A stretch of 22,256 nt of DNA from an uncultured Collinsella sp. (GCA_900757205.1 CAAENA010000093.1:1-22256), one strand, 5' to 3'; shown: positions 7,209 through 13,787, numbered from the stretch's first letter. A program made the numbers and translations. Notes: a model not told the origin generated them from the sequence alone.

Positions 7209-8306
7209 CTAGGCCAGCACAGCTCGCGTATCAAACAGAGCCTTTGCAATCGCAGCCGTAACCTCGCTCGAGCGATCGCTCCACGGCATCGATGTCATGA
7301 TGCTCATGACATAGGTACGGCCATCGATGTCGATAAGGCCCGCATCGCATGTCGAATAGCAACCATCCTCGCTAATCCAGCCTGCCTTGTTGCGCACCAA
7401 AACCTGCTCGTCCGCAATGCCATCGCGAATAAACGATCGCGATGTTGATGCCAGAAGGCCCGACAACCACTGTGAAGTCTCGGTATCCGCGCTCAAATAC
7501 TCGCTCATCTCGCGCCACAACTTGGCCGAGGTGCGCGGGCAATAGGTGGGAAAATCACTCATCGGATCGAGTGCGGTATCGTAATCGATGCCAAAACCGA
7601 CAATCCAATCCTCGTAACCGACACGGTCAAACGCCGCGCGTAACGCAATAAACGAATCGTTGTCCGAATTAACGACCGAGGCCTCGATGAGTTCGCGAAC
7701 CGTCAGCCAGCCCATACTGTAGCCGCCATAGGTGCCAAGGGAATCATCGAGTGAGACCTGGCCCGTCTCGACCAGAGATTCGCAGATGTACAACGCATAG
7801 AGCGCCTTGTAGCTACTCGCTCCATACACCTCGGCATCGGCGTTATACGTCACGCCCTTACCGCTCGACAGATCGTAAAACACCACGCCCACATCGCCCA
7901 GCTCCTGCGCCTGGTCAAGCGCATTCTGGAGCGCGGCGAGGCTCTCATCCTCCAGGGCGGGGATCTGGTCATCAACCAGTGAGAAGGTCTGCACGATATC
8001 GCCTGAGGGAATATCGTTAAAGTCCGCCTTCGAAAGCCTCGTCTTGGGATCTGCCGACGCTTTGGACTTTGAAACCTTCTTGTTTTGCGTCTGTACCGTT
8101 GACGCATCTGAGTGTGCCATTCGCTCCGACGCGTAGGTTTTGGCGGTAATTCCAAGGATAATAACCGCCAACGTCAGCATCCCAGTGGCGGCAATCTTCG
8201 TAACGCGGATGCAAGCGTCAGCAAGGCCACGCGAAGACGTGCCCTTCGTCTCATATCTGCTGCTATGCTGCGGCACATACTCGTCCCGCGATGCGTTGTT
8301 TCGCAC
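7209..8306 (-). CDS. Membrane-anchored class A beta-lactamase-like serine hydrolase
   Basis: The 365-residue protein has a basic N-terminal tail, one hydrophobic segment (about 38-55) that would anchor it with the rest outside, a Lys/Ser-rich linker (65-95), and a penicillin-recognising serine-enzyme domain. Motifs seen are SSYK (S164-K167, the SxxK pair), SDN (214-216) and KAG (307-309) in place of the usual KTG/KSG. These proteins act on peptidoglycan-type or beta-lactam substrates; whether this one is a true beta-lactamase, a DD-peptidase or another hydrolase cannot be decided. The start is a GTG (8304-8306) with AGGAG about 5 nt upstream. A promoter is visible at 8344-8371. Its 3' end is 78 nt from mtnN. 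Confidence 0.82.
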   Translation of the reverse strand: MRNNASRDEYVPQHSSRYETKGTSSRGLADACIRVTKIAATGMLTLAVIILGITAKTYASERMAHSDASTVQTQNKKVSKSKASADPKTRLSKADFNDIPSGDIVQTFSLVDDQIPALEDESLAALQNALDQAQELGDVGVVFYDLSSGKGVTYNADAEVYGASSYKALYALYICESLVETGQVSLDDSLGTYGGYSMGWLTVRELIEASVVNSDNDSFIALRAAFDRVGYEDWIVGFGIDYDTALDPMSDFPTYCPRTSAKLWREMSEYLSADTETSQWLSGLLASTSRSFIRDGIADEQVLVRNKAGWISEDGCYSTCDAGLIDIDGRTYVMSIMTSMPWSDRSSEVTAAIAKALFDTRAVLA

Positions 8307-8343
8307 GTGGTCTCCTGACTGCTACCGTTCATATACGAGCAGC

Positions 8344-8371
8344 ATAATACCGAGCAGGCATTTCTTTCCAA
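8344..8371 (-). promoter_or_regulatory. Promoter of the serine hydrolase gene
   Basis: On the minus strand TTGGAA (8366-8371) and TATTAT (8344-8349) are separated by 16 nt and lie about 40 nt upstream of the GTG start. The 9-mer AACGGTAGC (8321-8329, minus strand) falls in the expected 5' leader. Confidence 0.55.
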
Positions 8372-8464
8372 AGATATTCAGAAGCGTTTAAGGTGTCTTT
8401 AAAGAAACCACAAGCGTATTTATCCAAATGGCGCGATTCTGTTGCGCATCTCTGCCCAAAACGC

Positions 8465-8531
8465 AGTTGCGGTGAAATAGTTCCTGTTTGGACGGCATAG
8501 GCCGATACACAAGAACTATTCCACCGCAACT
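8465..8531. repeat. Long inverted repeat between serine hydrolase and pflA
   Basis: Arms of 19 bp with one mismatch (8465-8483 with 8513-8531) enclose 29 nt that contain a small CGGC/GCCG hairpin (loop ATAG). It lacks the loop words of the other long hairpins, so I treat it as a different element. There is no T-run. Together with the tandem repeats at 8562-8624 it fills most of the 331-nt gene-free space 8307-8637. Confidence 0.75.
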
Positions 8532-8561
8532 TGACGGGGCTCTTTAGCAATCAACTAGGTG

Positions 8562-8595
8562 CCCGGAGGCACTCATTTCCCGGGGGCACTCATTT
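8562..8595. repeat. 17-bp tandem duplication behind pflA
   Basis: Two adjacent copies, CCCGGAGGCACTCATTT (8562-8578) and CCCGGGGGCACTCATTT (8579-8595), differ at one base. Both can pair with the inverted copy at 8608-8624. Confidence 0.85.
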
Positions 8596-8619
8596 ATGTC
8601 CGTCCCCAATGAGTGCCCC
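8583..8619 (-). terminator. Hairpin at the 3' end of pflA
   Basis: A perfect 12-bp stem (8583-8594 with 8608-8619) with a 13-nt loop begins 18 nt after the pflA stop codon. No T-run follows; the second repeat copy comes next and can take over the same pairing partner over about 10 bp. It could be a factor-dependent terminator or a 3'-end stabiliser. Confidence 0.5.
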
Positions 8620-8637
8620 TGGGGCGAAAATAGATCG

Positions 8638-9456
8638 CTAGCCGATGGCGTTTTTGAGTTCCGCGCGGCGCTTTTTCATGCCCGTCATGACGGCGCAGCG
8701 CAGCTCGGGCATGCGCGCGGTATCCATCTGTGGAACGCCCTCGAGCTTATAGGGAATGCCCAGTTGCTCGTACTTGACGACACCCATCGTGTGATACGGC
8801 AGCATCTCCAGGCCGACCACGTTATGCCACGGGGCGATTAAACGACCGAGTGCCTCGCACTCCTCCACCGTGTCGGTAATGCCCGGCACCACCACGTGAC
8901 GGATAACGACCTTAATCTTGCGACGCGCGAGCTCATCACCAAACGCCAGAATGCGTGCGGGATCGCAACCGGTCAACTTTTTATGCTCGACGGGATCGGC
9001 GTGTTTAATGTCGAGCAGCACCATATCGGTCTCGTTGAGAACGGCATCGAACTTCTCGGGGTGATTGGGATCAAACGCATATCCGCAGCTATCAAGGCAG
9101 GTATGCACGCGGCCATCGGGGTTGTTGTGCATTGCACGGAACAGGTCGGCCAAAAACTCAGGCTGTAGGAGCGGCTCGCCGCCCGAAACCGTAATGCCGC
9201 CGCTGCGGTAAAACTCATGATTGCTCTGGAACTCGTCCATCAGGTGCTCGACGGTCACCATCGTGCCGCCGTTAACCGACCAGGTATCGGGATTGTGGCA
9301 ATACGCACAGCGCATGGGACAGCCTTGGACAAACACTACGAAGCGGATGCCGGGTCCGTCGACCGTACCCATCGTTTCAATCGAATGTACGCGGCCCAGG
9401 GCAAACGCGGAGTCCTCGGGACGAGCGTCCACACCCTCGAGCGTCATCTCAGCCAT
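8638..9456 (-). CDS. pflA: Pyruvate formate-lyase activating enzyme
   Basis: Radical-SAM enzyme that abstracts a hydrogen from the active-site glycine of pyruvate formate-lyase, switching it on under anoxia. The 272-residue protein has the CxxxCxxC cluster motif in QGCPMRCAYCHNP (C46, C50, C53), the SAM-contacting GGITVSGGEPLLQ, and DIKHADP. The frame opens at 9477, but that ATG has no ribosome binding site; the ATG at 9454-9456 follows GAGGCAAGG by about 9 nt, and another in-frame ATG is at 9447. Its target here is unusual: the radical glycine is on a separate small protein encoded at 10935-11186. A degV gene lies between, and a terminator separates degV from pflA. Confidence 0.93.
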   Translation of the reverse strand: MAEMTLEGVDARPEDSAFALGRVHSIETMGTVDGPGIRFVVFVQGCPMRCAYCHNPDTWSVNGGTMVTVEHLMDEFQSNHEFYRSGGITVSGGEPLLQPEFLADLFRAMHNNPDGRVHTCLDSCGYAFDPNHPEKFDAVLNETDMVLLDIKHADPVEHKKLTGCDPARILAFGDELARRKIKVVIRHVVVPGITDTVEECEALGRLIAPWHNVVGLEMLPYHTMGVVKYEQLGIPYKLEGVPQMDTARMPELRCAVMTGMKKRRAELKNAIG

Positions 9457-9505
9457 TCCCGCTACCTTGCCTCTCATTGGTTTTAGTTACATAAATGCCA
9501 GAGCC

Positions 9506-9533
9506 ATTCTAGCCCATACGCATGATGGTGAAA
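9506..9533 (-). promoter_or_regulatory. Candidate pflA promoter
   Basis: TAGAAT (9506-9511, read on the minus strand) is a good -10; the -35 at 16 nt, TTTCAC (9528-9533), is weak. It lies downstream of the degV terminator and about 50 nt before the pflA start. Confidence 0.4.
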
Positions 9534-9574
9534 CGGTTTAGTGGTCAATTGGGTTGTTCTATTTGGCCCCACAC

Positions 9575-9611
9575 AAAAGCGGCGGGAAGGTTGTCACAAC
9601 CCACCCGCCGC
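9575..9611 (-). terminator. Intrinsic terminator of degV
   Basis: An 8-bp GCGGCGGG/CCCGCCGC stem (9579-9586 with 9604-9611), extended by an inner GGTTG/CAACC pairing, is followed in the degV direction by TTTTGTG. It starts 31 nt after the degV stop. Confidence 0.82.
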
Positions 9612-9642
9612 CGAGGCAATAGATATCGATAGACGCCAGGCC

Positions 9643-10497
9643 TTACGCCTTGAGCGTGAGCACCGCGCCGAAGGCGGTCGGGCCGCAATGGCTCGAGATG
9701 ACACCGCCGACCTGAGTCCAGGTAATGTCCTTAAAGCCCAGGTCGCGCGCATAGACTTCCATGTCGTCGCGCAACTCCTCGGAAAGACCCACCGAATACG
9801 CCAGGCCAATATGCGAGTAGTCGATCTCGCCCTTCGCAACCATGTGGTCAAGAAAGGCGCGGGCGCATTTGAGCATAGAGCCGCGGAACTTCTTGGTCGC
9901 CACGAACTTGCCGCCCGTTACCTCAATGCAGGGCTTAATCTTGAGCAGATGGGCGCCCAGGAACGCGACGTTGGACAAGCGACCGCCCGCCTTAAGGAAG
10001 GCAAGGTCCGTAGGAACAAAGCCCAGCAGCACGCGGTCCATGACGGAGTTCGTAAATGCAAAGATCTCGTCGACGGTGGCATCGGGGTGAGCCTCGATGT
10101 ATTTGGCAGTCTCGACGACAACGAGCGACTGGCCCACCGAGACAAAGCGCGTGTCCATGGAGAACACGTAGTCGCGCTCCTGGGCCGCAATCTTAGAGGA
10201 CTGATGCGAACAGGTCGTGGCCTCGGAATATGCAAGATGCAAAATAGTCGCGTCGGGTTGCTCGGCATGGATGCGGTCGTACACATGCGCAAAATCCGCT
10301 GGCGAACAGCCACTGGTCTTGGGCATCACACCAAACTCGTTACAGCGCGAGTAAATCTCGAGCGGATCGATCGAGCCGTCCTCGACGGTCTCGTCACCAA
10401 TCGTGACATGCATAGGCACGCGCACGATGCCGTAGCGCTCGCAGGGCTCCGGCGTCACATCCGACCCAGACTCAACCACGATTACGTACTTGCCCAT
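9643..10497 (-). CDS. DegV family protein (fatty-acid-binding fold)
   Basis: DegV/FakB-type proteins bind a fatty acid and, with FakA kinase, feed exogenous fatty acids into phospholipids; many paralogues have unknown ligands. The 284-residue product shows the family start YVIVVESGSDV, the KTSGCSPADF loop (60-69), the SEATTCSHQ segment near 91-99, and a late basic lipid-headgroup-like region. The open frame reaches 10602, but the family N-terminus begins at the ATG at 10497 or the one two codons earlier (10503); the ribosome binding site (GAGATGGG) is weak and does not decide between them. It lies between the split pfl genes and pflA, with its own terminator, so a role in formate metabolism should not be assumed. 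Confidence 0.85.
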   Translation of the reverse strand: MGKYVIVVESGSDVTPEPCERYGIVRVPMHVTIGDETVEDGSIDPLEIYSRCNEFGVMPKTSGCSPADFAHVYDRIHAEQPDATILHLAYSEATTCSHQSSKIAAQERDYVFSMDTRFVSVGQSLVVVETAKYIEAHPDATVDEIFAFTNSVMDRVLLGFVPTDLAFLKAGGRLSNVAFLGAHLLKIKPCIEVTGGKFVATKKFRGSMLKCARAFLDHMVAKGEIDYSHIGLAYSVGLSEELRDDMEVYARDLGFKDITWTQVGGVISSHCGPTAFGAVLTLKA

Positions 10498-10785
10498 TAT
10501 CATCACAACCCATCTCGACGTTGGCTTTTGAATATGTGACGCACGTCCGCCGTCCTGCTGCAGAACGGCCTCCAAGCGCCAAAGAGACGCCGCCCCTTGC
10601 ACACAACAAAGGACAGCGTCTCCCTGGAAAACTCCGTGCTTATCTGAGATTCTACACGGTTTATTAAGGAGTGTTACTTATTCCGCAAACGGTAGCTATA
10701 CGCGATAAACGGTAGCAAGCAAGAATCCAGAACGCTCAACCCATTAGGAGAGTTCCGCCTAAAGGGTGACTACACAGGACCCCAG
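10498..10785. promoter_or_regulatory. degV upstream region with leader hairpin and direct repeats
   Basis: This gene-free stretch holds a possible degV -10, TAGAAT (10649-10654, minus strand), with no convincing -35. It is followed in the leader by a hairpin with stem GAGACGC/GCGTCTC (10584-10590 with 10616-10622), an inner CCTT/AAGG pairing and a short TTT. Further upstream the 9-mer AACGGTAGC occurs twice, at 10688-10696 and 10708-10716, exactly 20 bp apart. The outermost arm CTAAAGGG (10759-10766) pairs with CCCTTTAG across the copy D hairpin. Confidence 0.4.
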
Positions 10786-10910
10786 CCGGGCCGCTTTGGG
10801 TTACTTTCCAAAACATTCCGCAGGACGCAAAGGGCTCCGCCGCGCGAAGCGCACAGCGGAGCCCTTTGCATGTCCGAGGACGTTTTGGAAAGTAACCCAA
10901 AGCGGCCCGG
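10786..10910 (-). repeat. Long hairpin repeat, copy D (downstream of grcA-like gene)
   Basis: A perfect 29-bp inverted repeat (10786-10814 with 10882-10910) encloses a perfect 14-bp inner stem (10827-10840 with 10856-10869) ending in a GCGC-GAA-GCGC tip. The conserved loop ATTCCGCA (10815-10822) faces GAGGAC (10876-10881), with the 4-bp helix GGAC/GTCC (10823-10826 with 10872-10875) and an AT bulge. It starts 24 nt after the stop codon of the grcA-like gene. An outer 8-bp arm pair (10759-10766 with 10931-10938) includes that stop codon. Confidence 0.9.
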
Positions 10911-10934
10911 CGATCCTGCAGGAGTTAAACCCCT

Positions 10935-11186
10935 TTAGAACTTGTTGTGGAAGGTACGCGAAATGACCTCGTCCTGCTGCTCCTTAGTGAGCGTGTGGAA
11001 GTTCACGGCATAGCCGGAAACGCGGATGGTCAGCTGCGGGTACTTCTCGGGGTGAGCCTGAGCATCGAGCAGCGTCTCACGGTTGAAGACGTTGATGTTC
11101 AGGTGGTGGCCACCCTTCTCGGCGTAAGCGTCGAGCATGTGGACCAGGTTATCGGCCTGAGTCTCGGAAACTTCAGAAACCTTCAT
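10935..11186 (-). CDS. grcA: Stand-alone glycyl-radical domain of pyruvate formate-lyase (GrcA-like)
   Basis: The 83-residue protein corresponds to the C-terminal radical domain of pyruvate formate-lyase. It contains NREXLLDA, HPEKYPQLTIRVSGYAV with the radical-bearing glycine G58, and TKEQQDEVISRTF at the end. E. coli GrcA (YfiD) is a spare domain that repairs oxygen-cleaved PflB; here the neighbouring pflB lacks this domain, so the small protein probably supplies it as a true subunit (inference). It has its own ribosome binding site AAGGAG (11194-11199), 7 nt ahead of the ATG, and lies 85 nt after pflB with two hairpins between. Its substrate-side partner is pflB and its activator pflA. Confidence 0.93.
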   Translation of the reverse strand: MKVSEVSETQADNLVHMLDAYAEKGGHHLNINVFNRETLLDAQAHPEKYPQLTIRVSGYAVNFHTLTKEQQDEVISRTFHNKF

Positions 11187-11209
11187 AATGTGTCTCCTTC
11201 GATCGATAG

Positions 11210-11229
11210 GCGCCGGCCGAAACCGGCGC
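11210..11229 (-). other. GC-rich hairpin in the grcA-like leader
   Basis: A 7-bp stem GCGCCGG/CCGGCGC with a 6-nt loop ends 10 nt upstream of the AAGGAG ribosome binding site. No T-run follows. It may affect RNA processing or translation of the small subunit. Confidence 0.55.
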
Positions 11230-11245
11230 GCTAATCAGTAATCGT

Positions 11246-11270
11246 TATTGTTAGTATAGCACTAACAATA
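11246..11270 (-). other. AT-rich hairpin immediately after the pflB stop
   Basis: A perfect 10-bp stem TATTGTTAGT/ACTAACAATA (11246-11255 with 11261-11270) with a 5-nt loop starts 1 nt after the pflB stop codon. It is strikingly AT-rich for this genome and lacks a following T-run, so processing or 3'-end protection is more likely than termination. Confidence 0.6.
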
Positions 11271-11271
11271 G

Positions 11272-13323
11272 TTACTCGCCCAGCTGATCAAGGTCGATAT
11301 CGCCAAAGAACACCTGGTCCTCCTTGCCGAGCGCACCCGGGATGATGGAGAAGGTGTTGGAGATGCCGTCCTGAGCATCGCGGAACGGGAGCTTGGAAAC
11401 CGAAGACAGCGAAGCGATGGCGCCGTGGCTATCGCGCTTGTGCATGGGGTTAGCACCCGGGGCGAACGGCTGACCAGCCTTGCGGCCGTCGGGGGTGGAG
11501 CCGGTCTTCTTGCCGTACACGACGTTGGAGGTGATGGTCAGAACCGAGGTCGTGGGCACGGAGTTGCGGTAGGTGTCGTTCATGCGGATGTACTCCATGA
11601 ACTGGTGCACAACGTCGTGAGCGATCTGGTCGACGCGGTCGTCGTCGTTACCGTACTTGGGGAACTCGCCCTCGGTCTCGAAGTCGACGATGATGCCGTT
11701 CTCGTCACGGACGGGGTGGACCTTGGCGTACTTGATGGCGGACAGGGAGTCAGCCACGACGGAAAGGCCAGCGATGCCCGTAGCGAACCAACGGTGCACG
11801 TGCTTGTCGTGCAGAGCCATCTGGATGCGCTCGTAGCAGTACTTATCGTGCATGTAGTGAATGATGTTCAGCGAGTTGACGTACACGCCAGCGAGCCACT
11901 TCATCATGTCGTTGTACTTGGCAACGACGTCGTCGTAATCGAGTGTATCGCCCTCGACGGCGCGATACTTGGGGCCGACCTGCTTCTTGGAGACCTCGTC
12001 AACACCGCCGTTGAGTGCATACAGCAGGCACTTGGCCAGGTTGGCACGGGCGCCGAAGAACTGCATTTCCTTGCCAATGCGCATGGAGGACACGCAGCAG
12101 GCGATGCCGTAGTCGTCGCCGTGGTAAACGCGCATGAGGTCGTCGTTCTCGTACTGGATCGAGGAGCTGGCGACAGAAGTCTTGGCGCAGAACTTCTTGA
12201 AGTTCTCGGGCAGACGGGTCGACCACAGAACGGTCATGTTGGGCTCGGGGCTGGTGCCCATGTTCTCGAGCGTGTGCAGGTAGCGGTAGCTCATCTTGGT
12301 AACGAGCGTACGGCCGTCAACACCCATGCCGCCGATGGACTCGGTGACCCACTGCGGATCGCCGGTAAACAGGGCCTGGTACTCGGGGGTACGGGCAAAC
12401 TTGACCATGCGGAGCTTCATGATGAAGTGATCCACGAACTCCTGGATCTGCTCCTCGGTGAAGGTACCGTTGGCAAGGTCGCGCTCAGCGTAGATGTCGA
12501 TGAACGTAGAGGTACGGCCGATGGACATAGCGGCGCCGTTCTGCTCCTTGACGGAAGCGAGGTAGGCGAAGTACATCCACTGGATGGCCTCCTGCGTGTT
12601 GGTAGCAGGGTTGGAAATGTCGAAACCATAGGTCTCGGCCATCATCTTGAGCTCGCCGAGGGCGCGGATCTGCTCCTGCAGCTCCTCGCGATCGCGGATG
12701 TTGTCGGCGGTCATGACCGTCGGGGTGGAAGCCTTCTGGGCCTCCTTGTCCTTGATCAGGTAGTCGACGCCGTACAGGGCAACACGACGGTAGTCGCCGA
12801 TGATGCGGCCGCGGCCATAGCCATCGGGCAGACCGGTGATGATGTGAGCCGAACGGCAAGCACGCATCTCGGGGGTGTAAACATCGAAGACGCCAGCGTT
12901 GTGGGTCTTGCGCTCGAAGGTGTAGCGCTCGACAACGTTCTCGTCGACCTTATAGCCGTGCTGGCTGGCAGCCTGGCAAGCGATGCGGATACCACCGTTG
13001 ACGTGCAGCGCGCGCTTGAGCGGCTTGTCAGTCTGGAGACCGACGATGGTCTCCTTCTCGCGGTGGGCGTTATCGATGTAGCCAGCGGGGTGGCTCACGA
13101 TACCCGTAACGGTCTTGGTGTCCATATCGAGGACACCGCCCTGCTCGCGCTCCTTAAGCAGCAGGTCGAGAACCTCGCCCCACAGCTCCTTGGTACGCTC
13201 GGTCGGGCCGGCGAGGAACGACTCGTCGCCCTCGTAGGGGGTGTAGTTCTTCTGGATGAAGTCTCGGACGTCAACTTCTCCCGTCCAGATGCCTTCCTTG
13301 AAGCCTTCCCATGCCTCCTGCAT
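11272..13323 (-). CDS. pflB: Pyruvate formate-lyase, core subunit lacking the radical domain
   Basis: Converts pyruvate and CoA to acetyl-CoA and formate. The 683-residue protein follows E. coli PflB closely from its N-terminus (AWEGF, VDVRDFIQKNYTPYEGDESF) through the barrel, with the thiyl cysteine pair in GIACCVSSM (C409-C410) and TSNVVYGKKTG. It ends just after FSIIPGALGKEDQV plus about 12 residues, where E. coli continues into the glycyl-radical domain (about 760 residues in all). Three in-frame TAA stops lie within about 30 nt, so a single sequencing error does not explain it. The missing domain is the next gene; 683 plus 83 residues matches a normal PFL. The start has AGGAG about 12 nt upstream. 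A 240-nt leader carries promoter and operator candidates. Confidence 0.96.
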   Translation of the reverse strand: MQEAWEGFKEGIWTGEVDVRDFIQKNYTPYEGDESFLAGPTERTKELWGEVLDLLLKEREQGGVLDMDTKTVTGIVSHPAGYIDNAHREKETIVGLQTDKPLKRALHVNGGIRIACQAASQHGYKVDENVVERYTFERKTHNAGVFDVYTPEMRACRSAHIITGLPDGYGRGRIIGDYRRVALYGVDYLIKDKEAQKASTPTVMTADNIRDREELQEQIRALGELKMMAETYGFDISNPATNTQEAIQWMYFAYLASVKEQNGAAMSIGRTSTFIDIYAERDLANGTFTEEQIQEFVDHFIMKLRMVKFARTPEYQALFTGDPQWVTESIGGMGVDGRTLVTKMSYRYLHTLENMGTSPEPNMTVLWSTRLPENFKKFCAKTSVASSSIQYENDDLMRVYHGDDYGIACCVSSMRIGKEMQFFGARANLAKCLLYALNGGVDEVSKKQVGPKYRAVEGDTLDYDDVVAKYNDMMKWLAGVYVNSLNIIHYMHDKYCYERIQMALHDKHVHRWFATGIAGLSVVADSLSAIKYAKVHPVRDENGIIVDFETEGEFPKYGNDDDRVDQIAHDVVHQFMEYIRMNDTYRNSVPTTSVLTITSNVVYGKKTGSTPDGRKAGQPFAPGANPMHKRDSHGAIASLSSVSKLPFRDAQDGISNTFSIIPGALGKEDQVFFGDIDLDQLGE

Positions 13324-13718
13324 TGTGTAACCACGCTCCTAGTTACGTGTAATGCGGCGCTCTCTCACACCGCTGCTTATTGAATTCTTGAATTATCGGC
13401 TTGCACTACCGGCTTCTTCCGTTCTTCACCACACGTCGGTGCAGGGAAAACGTTTGTCCACCTTGGAACTGCAACCCAAAACCCAAGATTTCACCCGTTT
13501 GAGAAGGATAACATAGCCACCCCCTTCATCAGGGCTGTTATATGTTTCTTTTTTTGTACCATAAGGGTGTTTTCAACATATCCGCAGGAAACACTCCCGC
13601 CAGCAGCTACCGTTCACCGATTTGTAGGGTATTTTTCCTTGCCTTTGTACGACGTTCACTCTAGCTGTTATGCCAGTTTTAGCAGGGTAAAGTGCCCCAG
13701 AGACCCTACAGAAACTGA
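13324..13718. promoter_or_regulatory. pflB leader and upstream region
   Basis: This gene-free stretch holds the pflB control region. A minus-strand promoter candidate is TTATGG (13559-13564) and TATAAC (13537-13542) 16 nt apart, giving a leader of about 210 nt. AATTC-TT-GAATT (13383-13394) is a small perfect palindrome that could be an operator; it is not a clean FNR box. AACGGTAGC occurs on the minus strand at 13606-13614. TGTAGGGT (13623-13630) is repeated inverted at 13703-13710. Short frames here show no protein features. Confidence 0.4.
13537..13564 (-). promoter_or_regulatory. Candidate pflB promoter
   Basis: TTATGG (-35, 13559-13564) and TATAAC (-10, 13537-13542), read on the minus strand, are spaced 16 nt in an A/T-rich island unlike the surrounding DNA. 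Confidence 0.45.
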
Positions 13719-13752
13719 AGGGCGGCCACGGGATTTTCCCCGTGGCCGCCCT
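13719..13752 (-). terminator. Hairpin terminator behind the KdgT-type permease gene
   Basis: A perfect 14-bp stem AGGGCGGCCACGGG/CCCGTGGCCGCCCT (13719-13732 with 13739-13752) with a 6-nt loop lies 35 nt past the permease stop. On the minus strand it is followed by TCAGTTTCTG, a modest T-run, and preceded by an A-run. Confidence 0.72.
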
Positions 13753-13787
13753 GTGGCTAGTTTTTTAGCTTTGATTGCCGTTTGGCA

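Noticed and set aside
11229..11246. Frameshift or sequencing error as the cause of the pflB split
   Set aside because: Several in-frame stops, an 85-nt spacer with two hairpins and an independent ribosome binding site and start make a single-base error untenable.
11425..13383. 652-codon plus-strand frame opposite pflB
   Set aside because: Composition mirrors the coding strand of pflB, with no motif or ribosome binding site; pflB is unmistakable on the minus strand.
13383..13394. FNR or CRP box in the pflB leader
   Set aside because: AATTC-TT-GAATT does not match TTGAT-N4-ATCAA or TGTGA-N6-TCACA; kept only as a small palindrome.
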